The notes beneath the pieces were generated by a model, which was not told where the DNA came from, ran no database searches, and saw nothing but the letters and a program-made list of their open reading frames with translations. The translations under genes were made by a program, and so were the position numbers. From Aerococcus suis (GTDB lineage Bacteria > Bacillota > Bacilli > Lactobacillales > Aerococcaceae): a DNA stretch of 64,000 nucleotides. The stretch spans positions 124,001 through 188,000 of the forward strand of contig NZ_FWXK01000002.1 of the NCBI RefSeq assembly GCF_900176325.1, written 5' to 3'. Every line of letters begins with the position of its first letter. Position 1 is the first letter of the stretch. This document shows positions 37,266-46,772 of this stretch, in pieces.

Positions 37266-38483
37266 ATGACAGATTTAAAAGATGCAACCTATTATGCACG
37301 TCAAATTCGTCAAGGAGAATTGACTCCTTCTTCATTAATGTAAGATACCATTTCAGCCTTAGAAAAGGCACAACCAACCTTACATGAAATGGCGATTCCT
37401 TTTTATGATAAAGCTCGTCAAAAAGCTAAAGAAATGACAGAGAAAATTAAGGCGATGTCAGTTGCAGAGCGAGAAGAACTGCCACCATTTTATGGTGTTC
37501 CCCTACTGATTAAAGATTTGGGATTTATGGTAGCTGACACCGTAATGTCTTCAGGGTGTGAATGGTTTAAAGATGATAAAAAAACGGTGACAAGTGCTGA
37601 TATGCAAGCAATTGAATCGGCGGGTTTTATTTTTGTTGGCCGGCCAAATACCCCTGAATTTGGATTAAAAACAGTCAGTGATTCCCCCTACTATGGCTCC
37701 GTCGTATTACCGAACGATACCACACCTAATGCAGGAGGTTCATCAGGAGGATCTGCAGCAGCTGTAAAAGCGGGATTAGTCCCTATTGCTGCTGGATCAG
37801 ATGCTGGTGGATCTGTACGAGTACCGGCTTCAGATGCTGGGCTAATTGGATTAAAACCAACACGTGACCGCATTTTAGCTGGCCCTGGTTCTCTTCGTCC
37901 TATAAATCATTTATCTACTTATTCTGTATTAACCCAAACGACTCGTGATTTAGCGGATTATTTAAAGATTATTCAACGTCCTCGCTTTGGTGATAGCTCT
38001 AAAAATGTTTTACCTGAACAAAATCAAAGTAAAATAAAAATTGGTTACACGACCGATAGCTTTATGAATGATAATGTCTCTCAATCAGCAAAAGCAGCTT
38101 TAAATCATGCAATTAAAGTGCTACAAAACTTAGGTTATATTGTTGAGCCCGTTGATTTATCAATTGATCAAGCGGATGTCCCGGTACCTGAAAATATCGT
38201 AAAAGCAATTGATAATAAACAACTACCTAATGATTCATTATCAAAACAATGGGAAGTTGTGGAAGCAACTTGTGATCACTATTACTGGCGAACACCGTAT
38301 ACTATGTTATGGAATTTCACTGGTCATCCAGCAATTAATATCCCAATGTGGTCCGATGATAATGGGTTATCATTAGGAGTACAATTAATTGGAAATTGGG
38401 CGAGTGATTTTGATTTAATTGCGGTACCCGTCGCCTTAGAAGCAACTAGTCAATTAGAAGTGAACATTACAACATTAGCTTAA
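37266..38483 (+). pseudogene. Amidase gene with a nonsense codon and an internal deletion
   Basis: From ATG 37266 (behind AGAAGG) the frame reads MTDLKDATYYARQIRQGELT and then meets TAA at 37341-37343 (codon 26); the same frame continues with typical amidase sequence to 38483. The amidase-signature triad is still visible ([32 protein letters not shown]). Compared with the intact paralogue at 41848-43317, about 95 residues are missing between the IVEPVDLSIDQAD region and the ATCDHYYWRTPYTMLWN region, without loss of frame. Two independent lesions indicate decay. A product starting at an internal ATG (37389) would lack the N-terminal helix and the deleted part. Confidence 0.85.
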
Positions 38484-38491
38484 GCATAAAT

Positions 38492-38531
38492 AAACAGCGT
38501 TTCCTGTTCTGATTGGGAAACGCTGTTTTTT
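38492..38531. terminator. Bidirectional terminator
   Basis: AAACAGCGTTTCC pairs with GGGAAACGCTGTTT around about 9 bases, with A and T runs outside; it serves the amidase remnant and the convergent C26 gene. Confidence 0.85.
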
Positions 38532-38551
38532 GCTAGAAATAATGAAAGTTT

Positions 38552-39334
38552 TTACTCATGAACATGTTTTAAGGTTTTGTTAGCGACAAAACGAATGTTT
38601 GTTGAATGAGTTGCTCGTTCAACAATGTCTTCAAAAATTGTTAGATATTCAGGAAACTCATTCACGAGACTTTCTGGATGAAATTGGACGCCAAAAAAGT
38701 CAATATTTTCATCAACTGATTCAATTGCTTCAATAACGCCATCATAGGCAGTCGCAGCCACTTTCAGATGTTTGCCTAATTTTTTAATGGCTTGATGATG
38801 AACCGAATTGACATCGTGAATATTTGCTAATAAATGATAGAAACGGGAGTGTTTTTCAACAGCTACTCCGTGAACTTGTTTTTCCATATCATCTAGTAAT
38901 TCATGTGCAAGCGTTTGTTCTTGATGGCTATTAATGTCTTGAATGAGTGTGCCGCCCATATAGACATTCATAATTTGCATACCGCGACAGATTCCTAATA
39001 TCGGTTTATGTTGTTGTGTAGCTGCTTTAATTAATTTAAATTCGCGAGCATCACGGGCCGGATCCGTAGCTGCTAAATTTTCAGCCGGCTGTTCTCCATA
39101 AAATTCTGGATTAACATCTACGCCTCCAGATAAAACTAGTCCATCAATCGCATGAACATAGTCATCTGTCATATCTGACTCGTGAATTGGAATAATCATA
39201 GGAATACCACCAGCTTGAATGATGGCATTGGTTATTGTACTTAATGTATATGAAGCAGGTACGCCAGCAAAATTATCTGTTTCAAATAACGTATTTTCAC
39301 TGCTCGTTACCCCGATAATAGGTTTACGTCTCAT
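38552..39334 (-). CDS. C26 family gamma-glutamyl hydrolase (PuuD-like)
   Basis: A class I glutamine-amidotransferase-like hydrolase of 260 residues. The nucleophile is the Cys of PILGICRGMQIMN, the catalytic His-Glu pair is in FFGVQFHPESL, and GLVLSGGVDVNPEFYGE is the oxyanion region. Members split gamma-glutamyl bonds, e.g. gamma-glutamyl-GABA or gamma-glutamyl peptides. The gene is monocistronic and stands directly behind a T-box riboswitch that reads as cysteine-specific, which suggests that the enzyme releases cysteine from a gamma-glutamyl compound such as glutathione or gamma-glutamylcysteine; that substrate is inference. Confidence 0.88.
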   Translation of the reverse strand: MRRKPIIGVTSSENTLFETDNFAGVPASYTLSTITNAIIQAGGIPMIIPIHESDMTDDYVHAIDGLVLSGGVDVNPEFYGEQPAENLAATDPARDAREFKLIKAATQQHKPILGICRGMQIMNVYMGGTLIQDINSHQEQTLAHELLDDMEKQVHGVAVEKHSRFYHLLANIHDVNSVHHQAIKKLGKHLKVAATAYDGVIEAIESVDENIDFFGVQFHPESLVNEFPEYLTIFEDIVERATHSTNIRFVANKTLKHVHE

Positions 39335-39356
39335 TAAAAAACTCCTTTTAAAAAAA

Positions 39357-39600
39357 CATCGCCCCTTTAATCACCAAAAAAGTGATTAAAGGGGCGATGC
39401 TAGTCGCGGTTCCACCCTTCTTATGTCGAAACCTCAGTGTCTATCAAATTGCGATAAACGATTGGTTAACGGTAATCAACCGATTTAACTGCTTGCACAA
39501 TTAAATGACTCAGAGTGCACGTTCACTTACGCTTGATTGTCCTTTCTCAACATCCGGACTTTCTGTTAATCATTTAATAAGTTACTTTCTCTTCAATGTC
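39357..39600 (-). promoter_or_regulatory. T-box riboswitch, probably cysteine-specific, upstream of the C26 hydrolase gene
   Basis: On the reverse strand the leader contains, in order, GAAGAGAAAGTA (39594-39583, the stem I base and AGTA loop-E motif), CAGAAAGTCCGGATGTTGAG (the distal stem), GTGAACG followed by TGC and ACTCTGAG (specifier loop; TGC at 39519-39517), and the T-box core GGGTGGAACCGCGA (39417-39404). The core is followed by a perfect 18-bp terminator stem, 39399-39382 with 39374-39357, and T7. In known T-boxes the specifier codon directly precedes AC(C/T)CTxGAG, which gives TGC, cysteine. Uncharged tRNA-Cys would then switch the gene on. Confidence 0.88.
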
Positions 39601-39675
39601 ATTTATTTATTAATAAATAGGATAACGGATTTTATCGATAAATGCAATCCCTCTGCTCGAATAATTTTTAATATA

Positions 39676-39712
39676 CAAAAAATCCCCTACATTTATTATG
39701 TAAGGGACTTTT
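39676..39712 (-). terminator. Terminator after pyruvate oxidase gene
   Basis: On the reverse strand GTCCCTTACAT pairs with ATGTAGGGGAT and is followed by TTTTTT. Confidence 0.85.
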
Positions 39713-39725
39713 TAACAGCTAGCTA

Positions 39726-41501
39726 TTATTTAATAGCGCGTGATTCTAATCCTTCTTCTTCTAGGAATAGACGGAATGGCACTAAGTCTTCAGCTTCATA
39801 TTTTTCTTTGAAGGCTTTGATATCTTCTTCTGAAGAAACTTTAGGGTCTAATTCTAAGACTTCAACTGGAATTGGACGATCTGGAGTAATTTTAGCGTCA
39901 ACAACAACTGTTTTACCAGCTTTGTTATCTTCTACAGCTTTACGCATTACTTCATCCATATCTTCGATACGGTTAACTGTATAACCTACAGCGCCTTGAG
40001 CTTCACCAATTTTAGCGTAGTCAACATCAATGAAATCAGTACCGAATAAATGTTTGTTAGTGTCCTCATATTTATTTTTAATGAAGGCATATTCAGTATT
40101 TGAGAAGACAACGTTAATAACTGGTAAGTCATATTGAACGTTAGTTACAACATCTGGATATGTCATGTTGAACGCACCGTCACCCATGATGTTCCATACT
40201 TGACGATTTGGGTTATCTTTTTTAGCAGCAATACCACCTGGTAAAGCAATTCCCATTGTCGCAAATAATGGACTTGTACGCCACATGTTTTTAGGATTCA
40301 TGTGTAAGTGACGAATTGATGTTTGAGTTGAGTTACCAACATCAATTGAGTAAATAGCGTCTTCGTCGGCATGGTTGTTAATAGCGTTATATACTTGGTA
40401 TAATTGAAGGTCACCTTCAGTTTTTTGTTCTAATTTATCCATGTATTCACGCCAGTTTTTATTATTTTTAATATTAGCATTCCACCATGCTGATTCTTCA
40501 ACAGCATCTACTTTGTCGTAGATAGCTTGTGCAGCTTCACCAGCGTCACCTAAGATAGATGCATCTAAAGCGTTACGTTTACCAAGTTTATGTGGATCGA
40601 TATCAACTTGGATAAATTTATCAACATTTTTAAATGCTTGGTAAGTTTCTGCGAATGGGAAGTTTGAACCTAAGAATAATACAGTATCAGCTTCAAATAC
40701 AACTTCATTAGCTGGTTTCCAACCAACACGGTAAGCAGATCCAGTTAATGCTTCGTCATCATAGTTAAATGAGTCGAAGTTTTTACCAGTTGTAATGATA
40801 GGCGCTTTGATTTTTTGAGCTAATTTAGAAACTAAGTCTCCATGTTCATTAGCACCAATACCAGAATAAATAACTGGACGTTCAGCATTATTTAAGATTT
40901 CAACTGCTTGGTCGATATCTTCTTCATTTAATGCTGAAGCAATGTAATCACGTTGGTATTCGCCTGAACCATAGTAAGAATCTTCAGGGATTTCTACCCA
41001 ACCGAAGTTTACTGGGATTTCAACAACAGCAGGTCCTTTACGTGTTACAGCAGCACGAGCAGCTTCGTCAATTACTTTTGGTAATTGTTCTGGATAAGCA
41101 ACACGTTTGTTGTAAACAGCAATTCCTGAGTACATTGGGTTTTGGTTTAATTCTTGGAATGCATCTAAGTTTAATTCGTCGTTTGGACGAGAACCTTGGA
41201 TTGCTAAGAATGGTGTGTTGTCCATAGCGGCATCGTAAACACCATTAATTAAGTGAGTAGCACCAGGTCCACCAGAACCAACAGCAACTCCTAAAGGTCC
41301 ACCGAATTTGTTTTGCATTACAGCTGCTAAAGCACCCACTTCTTCGTGACGTACTTGTAAGAAACGGATGTCGTCATCTTCAGCTAAAGCATCCATTAAT
41401 GAACCTAATGTTCCTGAAGGGATACCGTAAATAGTATCTACGCCCCATGTTTTTAAAACATTAAGCATTGCAGATGATGCTGAAATCATGTTTTCACTCA
41501 T
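39726..41501 (-). CDS. spxB: Pyruvate oxidase
   Basis: Thiamine-diphosphate and FAD enzyme that converts pyruvate, phosphate and O2 to acetyl phosphate, CO2 and H2O2. The sequence follows streptococcal SpxB almost throughout ([74 protein letters not shown], and the C-terminal [17 protein letters not shown]). The TPP motif is [12 protein letters not shown]...VFSN. ATG at 41501 behind AAGGAGGA gives 591 residues, the same size as SpxB; the frame upstream is not conserved. Product adds ATP via acetate kinase and makes peroxide. Confidence 0.96.
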   Translation of the reverse strand: MSENMISASSAMLNVLKTWGVDTIYGIPSGTLGSLMDALAEDDDIRFLQVRHEEVGALAAVMQNKFGGPLGVAVGSGGPGATHLINGVYDAAMDNTPFLAIQGSRPNDELNLDAFQELNQNPMYSGIAVYNKRVAYPEQLPKVIDEAARAAVTRKGPAVVEIPVNFGWVEIPEDSYYGSGEYQRDYIASALNEEDIDQAVEILNNAERPVIYSGIGANEHGDLVSKLAQKIKAPIITTGKNFDSFNYDDEALTGSAYRVGWKPANEVVFEADTVLFLGSNFPFAETYQAFKNVDKFIQVDIDPHKLGKRNALDASILGDAGEAAQAIYDKVDAVEESAWWNANIKNNKNWREYMDKLEQKTEGDLQLYQVYNAINNHADEDAIYSIDVGNSTQTSIRHLHMNPKNMWRTSPLFATMGIALPGGIAAKKDNPNRQVWNIMGDGAFNMTYPDVVTNVQYDLPVINVVFSNTEYAFIKNKYEDTNKHLFGTDFIDVDYAKIGEAQGAVGYTVNRIEDMDEVMRKAVEDNKAGKTVVVDAKITPDRPIPVEVLELDPKVSSEEDIKAFKEKYEAEDLVPFRLFLEEEGLESRAIK

Positions 41502-41612
41502 AAAAAAAGATGTCCTCCTTGTTAAGATATGTTTAAATTCTACAGTGACAAATAATAACACATTCTTCGAACAGTTCAAATTATTTTGCAATGTAACAGT
41601 TAAGTGTTTTCT

Positions 41613-41621
41613 ATTATAACA
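41613..41621 (-). promoter_or_regulatory. Extended -10 promoter for pyruvate oxidase
   Basis: Reverse-strand TGTTATAAT, about 112 bases before the start codon, implying a long leader. The rest of the 346-base gap up to 41847 is very AT-rich and contains no gene that I recognise. Confidence 0.5.
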
Positions 41622-41847
41622 GATAAAAGAACAACAATTGTATTTTAATGGAAAATTATTATTTTCTTTTACCTTTTGCTAATAACAGGAAAATGCTGTT
41701 TTAATAGTATTTCAAAGAGGTTAAGGGTGATAAAAAACTAATTATTTAAAATGGAAATCGTAGAAATTAAAGATTTGTGAATAAAAATAACAAAAACAAT
41801 TTTTGTATTTGATAAAAATCGTAACAGTTTGTATTTGGTGTTATACC

Positions 41848-43317
41848 TCAATAATATTCAAATAATCGATGCTTTTCTAACCACTTAGATAACGCTAATA
41901 TTTTAGCATCTTGAGATTGTCTTGCCGATATCATCACCCCTATTGGTAATCCCTCAGAGGTAGAATGTACGGGTAAACTAATAGCTGGTTGTCCAGTCAA
42001 ATTATAAATATAAGCATACGGAGAATAATATGTTCCTGATTTAAGCGATTCAATAATTAAGTCTCCTAAGGTTTCCTTATTAAGATCTTTCCAAGTTTCG
42101 ATTGGAGGAAGCATTTCTAAATAATACAAATCCTCTGATAATGAAGGTGCTGCCTTCGCTGTGGCTGGTTGTATTAATGCATCATACGTTTCATGTAACT
42201 GTTGCATTTGATTAGCTAAGTTATCCCATTCATCGAATACTTCAGAATATTCCCAAGCCGGAATCTTTTCCCCATAGATAGCTAATAAATAGGATAATGG
42301 TTCGACCTCATCTGGTTGAATCGCTTTTCCGCGTTGTTTTTTGATTTGTTGGAACATTTTTTGTTGTTCGCTGGCATTCATTTTATAGTAACCGGGAAGG
42401 TAATCTTTCAGTCCATTAATATTTGGATGGACTTCGGTAACTGAGAAACCGTGATTTTGTAAATAGTTAACGGTTTTTTCTACGGCTTGAACAGCGTCGT
42501 CACTCGGTGTTTCGTCAATAAATGGATCAACAGTGTAAGCAATATTTAAATCGTTGATATTATCTTCATAATTGCGGACGTCATCAGCAATTAATGGAGG
42601 TACTTTAAATGCTGAGGCATCTTGATGAGGGAGCTGCATAGCTAACAGAAAGTTTTCAGTATCTTGAATAGATTTTGTTAAGGCAAAATCAATAGCAGCT
42701 CCACCCCACGACCGATAAGAGCCCGGTCCTGTTGGCATCGCTCCACGTGTTGGTTTGAAACCAACCAGACCAGAAAAAGAAGCAGGGATGCGAATGGATC
42801 CACCTCCATCAGAGGCCGCTGCAATAGGTACCATACCGAGTTGTACAGCAGCTGCTGATCCCCCACTAGAGCCACCAGCATGATATTTTGGATTTACGGG
42901 ATTGGGGACCGTTCCATATAAAGCAGAATCACTAACAAATTTTAATGCGAATTCAGGTGCATTGGTATGGCCAATAATAATAAATCCTGCTTTTATAATT
43001 TGATCAACATAATGACTATTTTTCGTTGCAATTTGATTTTTAAACAATTGCGAGGATGACGTTGACGGATGGCCAGCGTAATCGTGACCAGCATCTTTAA
43101 GTAAAATAGGTACTCCCGCGAATGGCGCTTCTAAATTAGATAATGATTTAGCTTGTTTAATCGCGTCTTCTTCATACAAGTGAACGACAGCATGGAATCT
43201 TTCATTATATTTTTTTACTTGGTCAATAGCTATTTTAACGGCTTCAACAGGTGTTAGTTTTCCTTGTTTTATCCACTGTGCACATGTTGTTGCGTCAATT
43301 GATTGAAATGATTGCAT
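41848..43317 (-). CDS. Amidase-signature family hydrolase
   Basis: A 489-residue amidase with the Ser-cisSer-Lys triad: Lys in [14 protein letters not shown], and the serines in [16 protein letters not shown] and [21 protein letters not shown]-terminal [13 protein letters not shown] is also typical. Family members hydrolyse amides of many kinds (including peptide amides and, as GatA, glutaminyl-tRNA related substrates); no GatB/GatC neighbours exist, so it is a catabolic amidase. Start ATG at 43317 follows GAAGGAGAG. It is the intact paralogue of the broken gene at 37266-38483 and lies downstream of two MetQ-like lipoproteins. Confidence 0.88.
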   Translation of the reverse strand: MQSFQSIDATTCAQWIKQGKLTPVEAVKIAIDQVKKYNERFHAVVHLYEEDAIKQAKSLSNLEAPFAGVPILLKDAGHDYAGHPSTSSSQLFKNQIATKNSHYVDQIIKAGFIIIGHTNAPEFALKFVSDSALYGTVPNPVNPKYHAGGSSGGSAAAVQLGMVPIAAASDGGGSIRIPASFSGLVGFKPTRGAMPTGPGSYRSWGGAAIDFALTKSIQDTENFLLAMQLPHQDASAFKVPPLIADDVRNYEDNINDLNIAYTVDPFIDETPSDDAVQAVEKTVNYLQNHGFSVTEVHPNINGLKDYLPGYYKMNASEQQKMFQQIKKQRGKAIQPDEVEPLSYLLAIYGEKIPAWEYSEVFDEWDNLANQMQQLHETYDALIQPATAKAAPSLSEDLYYLEMLPPIETWKDLNKETLGDLIIESLKSGTYYSPYAYIYNLTGQPAISLPVHSTSEGLPIGVMISARQSQDAKILALSKWLEKHRLFEYY

Positions 43318-43338
43318 GTTTTTTTCTCTCCTTCTATA

Positions 43339-43363
43339 CAAAAAACCGTGTGATTTCACACGG
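43339..43363 (-). terminator. Terminator or attenuator between metQ-like gene and amidase
   Basis: On the reverse strand CCGTGTGAAATCACACGG is followed by TTTTTTG, 22 bases before the amidase start codon. Confidence 0.75.
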
Positions 43364-43384
43364 CTCTAACTTCATAAAGGGCAA

Positions 43385-44299
43385 TTAATCATTATTTTGG
43401 TGACTTTCCATATAATCTGCATATTCTTGCATATCTTCAGATGGCACATCATCGTTATCCCACGCACCATAGAAATCACCAGCACCTGTTTCATTTGCAT
43501 AATCAATGACTTCTTGACGTTGGTAAGCATCTAAGATTTTTTGTAAGTCTTTATTATCTTTATCTTCTTTACGTACAACAAAATTTAATCGTAACATCGG
43601 ATTTGAGTTTTCCATGTCTTCTAAAATCATGGCGTCATCGAGATCAATACCAGATTCGGTAACTGAAGTTGATCCGGCAAGAATCATTTCTACATCACCT
43701 AAAGCACGAGGAACAGCTCCATAATCCATTGGGACAAGTTCTAGATTTTTATATGTTGATTCGATATCTTCTTCGGTTGGCACTAATGGAGCATCATCTT
43801 TTAATTTGATTAAACCATTTTCATCCAATAATTTTAACGCATTTCCTGTGTTAACGGGATCGTTTAAAATTGCGATTTGAGCATTCTCTGGAATATCTTC
43901 TTTAGAATTAATACCATCAACTGTCCAAATTCCTAGAGGCTCAGCAGATAAGTAACCCATTGGATAAAGTTCATCTTTATTACCAGAGTCTTGTAAATAG
44001 TCATATAAGAAAGTGTAATATTGATAGGCGTTGGCATCAATTTCACCTTCTGATAAGGCTTTATTTGGTTGAATGAAATCATCAAATTTGACGATTTCTA
44101 CATCAATATCGCCTTCTTTTTCTAAGTCTTCTAATGCAAATTCCCAAATTTCTTTGGCACGATCAGAAACGACACCAATTTTATAATGTCTTGGCTCGTC
44201 ACTATTTGCATCGTCACCGCCGTTTTTGTTTTGATTGCCACAACCTACTAACAATAAAATACTCAAAGCAGCTAAAACCCATTTGAGACATTTCTTCAT
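43385..44299 (-). CDS. MetQ/NlpA-family substrate-binding lipoprotein 1
   Basis: A 304-residue lipoprotein with signal peptide and lipobox LLVGC (Cys at about 20), followed by a Asn/Asp-rich spacer. The binding domain starts HYKIGVVSDRAKEIWEFALEDL and contains the family patterns LSEGEIDANAYQYYTFLYDY, AILNDPVNTGNALKLL, and DYGAVPRALGD. The family binds methionine or other amino acids/dipeptides for an ABC importer; no metN/metI is adjacent. ATG at 44299 is chosen over the preceding TTG by AGGAGG spacing. It is a tandem paralogue of the gene at 44487-45389 and ends before an attenuator upstream of the amidase. Confidence 0.88.
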   Translation of the reverse strand: MKKCLKWVLAALSILLLVGCGNQNKNGGDDANSDEPRHYKIGVVSDRAKEIWEFALEDLEKEGDIDVEIVKFDDFIQPNKALSEGEIDANAYQYYTFLYDYLQDSGNKDELYPMGYLSAEPLGIWTVDGINSKEDIPENAQIAILNDPVNTGNALKLLDENGLIKLKDDAPLVPTEEDIESTYKNLELVPMDYGAVPRALGDVEMILAGSTSVTESGIDLDDAMILEDMENSNPMLRLNFVVRKEDKDNKDLQKILDAYQRQEVIDYANETGAGDFYGAWDNDDVPSEDMQEYADYMESHQNND

Positions 44300-44322
44300 C
44301 AAATAACCTCCTAAATATATTT

Positions 44323-44336
44323 TGTAACCGCTATTA
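44323..44336 (-). promoter_or_regulatory. cre-like 14-mer in the promoter of MetQ-like gene 1
   Basis: TGTAACCGCTATTA (plus strand reading) fits TGWAANCGNTNWCA at all but one defined position and abuts a -10-like TATAGT. A near copy occurs in the same place upstream of MetQ-like gene 2. Confidence 0.45.
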
Positions 44337-44451
44337 CTATACTCCAGGACTGCGTATGCTGTAAATTATATATAGAGAAGCCGTTTCATGTGATGATTAT
44401 TTATGCATTGTGATGGATTTATTTGCATTGCTTTTGAAATATTAATAACAA

Positions 44452-44477
44452 AGAGTGATAGGTTTGCCTATCACCCT
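44452..44477 (-). terminator. Hairpin after MetQ-like gene 2
   Basis: Reverse-strand GGGTGATAGG with CCTATCACTC around CAAA, followed by TTTGTTATT. Confidence 0.65.
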
Positions 44478-44486
44478 CATAAAATA

Positions 44487-45389
44487 TTAATGGTTTTCTA
44501 CTACAAAATTAATATATTCTTGCATATCGTCGTATGGAATATCATCATTATCCCATGCACCATAAAAATCTCCAGGCCCCGTTTCATTTGCGTAATCGAC
44601 CACTTCTTGGCGTTGATACGCTTTAAGAATTTTTTGTAAATCTTTATTATCCTTATCTTTTTCTTGAACGACAAAATTTAATCGTGTTAGAGAACTAGCG
44701 TCTTCACCGCTTTGGAAGACTAAAGCATCTTCTAATTTAATGCCTGATTCTGTTACTGGTGTTGAAACAGATAAGATGAGTTCACAATCACCTAAAGCAC
44801 GCGGAACAGCACCATAATCCATTGACACAAGTTCTAAGTCTCGATAAGTAGATTCGATGTCTTCCTCGGTTGGAACAAGTTGTGCATCATCTTTTAAGGT
44901 GACCAATCCATTATCGGCGAGCATTTTAATGGCATTGCCTGTATTGACAGGATCATTTTGAATAGCGATTTTAGCGTGTTCAGGAATATCTTCTTTGGAT
45001 TCAATGCTATCGATTACCCAAATACCTGATGGTTCTGCGGATAAATAACCCATTGGATATAACTGATTATTACCAGAATCTTGCATATAATCGTATAAAA
45101 AAGTGTAGTATTGGAAAGCGTTAGCATCAATTTCACCTTCAGCGAGGGCTGTATTGGGTTGAACGACGTCATCAAAAGTAATGACATCAACATCAATTTC
45201 GCCCTCAGCTTCTAAATCTTTTAGTGCAAAGTTCCAAATTTCTTTGGCACGGTCAGAAACTACTCCTATCTTATAGTGACGAGCATCATTTGTATTTGAT
45301 TCATCTTGATGAGACGTCTTAGTTTGAGTACATGCCCCTAAGCTTAAGCAAACTAACATCAACATCCCTAACTTAATCCATTTTTTCAT
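44487..45389 (-). CDS. MetQ/NlpA-family substrate-binding lipoprotein 2
   Basis: A 300-residue lipoprotein, lipobox SLGAC with the Cys at about residue 20. It follows its neighbour closely in sequence (ARHYKIGVVSDRAKEIWNFALKDLE, LAEGEIDANAFQYYTFLYDYMQDSGN, DYGAVPRALGD, YANETGPGDFYGAWDNDDIP), so the two arose by tandem duplication. Differences are concentrated in the loop GENAEDASSLTRLNF-like region near residue 230 and may change ligand choice. No ABC ATPase or permease gene is adjacent, so both must use a transporter encoded elsewhere or share one. ATG behind AGGAGG. Confidence 0.88.
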   Translation of the reverse strand: MKKWIKLGMLMLVCLSLGACTQTKTSHQDESNTNDARHYKIGVVSDRAKEIWNFALKDLEAEGEIDVDVITFDDVVQPNTALAEGEIDANAFQYYTFLYDYMQDSGNNQLYPMGYLSAEPSGIWVIDSIESKEDIPEHAKIAIQNDPVNTGNAIKMLADNGLVTLKDDAQLVPTEEDIESTYRDLELVSMDYGAVPRALGDCELILSVSTPVTESGIKLEDALVFQSGEDASSLTRLNFVVQEKDKDNKDLQKILKAYQRQEVVDYANETGPGDFYGAWDNDDIPYDDMQEYINFVVENH

Positions 45390-45410
45390 CGAATACCTCC
45401 TAAATTGTTA

Positions 45411-45424
45411 TGTGACCGCTATTA
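45411..45424 (-). promoter_or_regulatory. cre-like 14-mer in the promoter of MetQ-like gene 2
   Basis: TGTGACCGCTATTA (plus strand reading), adjacent to reverse-strand TATATT with an extended TG. It matches the site of gene 1 at 13 of 14 bases. Confidence 0.4.
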
Positions 45425-45516
45425 ATATAACATAGTTGATATAATTTTTTGGTTATTAAAATCATTAAAAACCAAAAAATGGAAAAATAGACATAGTGCT
45501 GATGAAAATAACACTT

Positions 45517-45550
45517 TAAAAAAGCAGACCTTTCATTATGAAGTCTGCTT
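45517..45550 (-). terminator. Terminator after the broken MFS gene
   Basis: Reverse-strand AAGCAGAC with GTCTGCTT, extended by TTCAT/ATGAA, then TTTTTT. Confidence 0.8.
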
Positions 45551-45563
45551 ATCTTCGAATTGA

Positions 45564-46526
45564 TTAAGATTTGGGTTGTTGTTTGATAAATAGAGCCATT
45601 AACCCGATACCAATTGCACACATTAGTGCGGATATGATAAATGCGGCTCCATAGCCTGTAATCGTTGCAATTTGTGGTCCTAAGATGGCTGAAATCCCAT
45701 AAGCGGTAAACATCCATCCATAGTTAGCTCCGGAGTTTTTAGTTCCCCAGTTTCCGGCTGTAATTCCTGGAAAAGCACCAAGAAACCCTCCAAATGAGAA
45801 GTAAATGGCTAACATCCCAACGACCCCAAGTACAGCGCCTAATTGAACATTGAACGTTAGTAAAATAAGTCCGAATGCATTCGTTATAAACATCGCAATG
45901 ACAGTGAGATAGCGTCCGATTTTATCGGAAACGATTCCCCAAATCACTCGTCAACCAGTATTAAAAGCGGCACATAGCATAATAATAACAGCAGCGTTAC
46001 CTAGGGAATATTCAGTGACAATTCCAGCAGCGTGGCCGATTAGCATCATTCCTCCAGTAGTCGCTAATGTATAGATTAACCATAATAACCAAAATTTTTG
46101 GGTTTTAAGCATCACTTTGGGTGTCTGATCAGTACTTGATGAGATTATAGTGGTAGAAGACTGTTCAGGAGCTTTTTCCATAAAAAATGAGCAGATAATA
46201 ATAATAAGTAATAGGACGCTCCCCATTAATTTGAAAAAGGATTGCTGTGTAATAAATCCTGTTGCAATCATTCCAATTCCAAATAATACTCCCGATAAAA
46301 ATACGATTTTTTTACCACCGATTTGATCAACTTTTGGACCAAAAATAATCATTGAAATGGGAACCATTGCGAATGAAATACTATATGCCCAGGAAATATT
46401 GTCAGTCCAGCCATGCGCTTGTTGCAAAGGCCCTTGAAACAGGGACCACATGTAACCTGCTCCTAATGAAATATTGATAAAAATTGCTGCGGCTAAGATA
46501 AGCCACCGATTGGGTTGTTTTTCCAT
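45564..46526 (-). pseudogene. OFA-type MFS transporter gene with an in-frame stop and a deletion
   Basis: The frame opens with MEKQPNRWLILAAAIFINISLGAGYMWSLFQ, typical of oxalate/formate-antiporter-like MFS proteins, and stays in one phase to 45564. At 45951-45953 it carries TGA inside CAAFNTG-stop-RVIWGIVSDKIGR; TGG (Trp) to TGA is the simplest change. The family normally has about 400 residues and 12 helices; here only about 320 codons exist because some 80 residues (helices 4-5) are missing between GFITQQS and FFKLMGSVLLL. TGA is a normal stop in this genome (parE, for example), so recoding is unlikely. Promoter and AGGAG site are intact. Confidence 0.85.
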
Positions 46527-46582
46527 ATTTATTCTCCTATAACTGTGTTTTTAGCGCTTGGAAAATCCTAAAAGGAGCGCTA

Positions 46583-46596
46583 TGTAACCCTTTTCA
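46583..46596 (-). promoter_or_regulatory. cre-like box upstream of the broken MFS gene
   Basis: Reverse strand TGAAAAGGGTTACA differs from a good cre box only at one central base (G for C of the CG core). Nearby are two AGCGCT hexamers 23 bases apart. Confidence 0.35.
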
Positions 46597-46661
46597 AAAA
46601 AAGAGGTAGCTGTATTATACTCTAATAAGAAAACAAAAAGCAACGAATATTATTTTGGAAA

Positions 46662-46690
46662 TAAAAAAAGACGATGAATAATCATCGTCT
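46662..46690 (-). terminator. Terminator after the ZinT lipoprotein gene
   Basis: AGACGATGA pairs with TCATCGTCT around ATAA; the reverse strand continues TTTTTTT. Confidence 0.85.
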
Positions 46691-46772
46691 AAGCGACGCC
46701 ATACGAAGATGTCATCTATTATCAATCATCATTAATTAGGGAGAATATCTCAATTTCATTAAGGAAAGAAAA

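Noticed and set aside
39505..39984. Plus-strand frame of about 160 codons across the T-box and the end of pyruvate oxidase
   Set aside because: It lies antisense to the riboswitch and a conserved enzyme and has no ribosome binding site or recognisable product.
45951..45953. TGA read as tryptophan in the MFS gene
   Set aside because: TGA ends intact genes in this window such as parE, and the MFS gene also has a large deletion, so simple decay is more likely.
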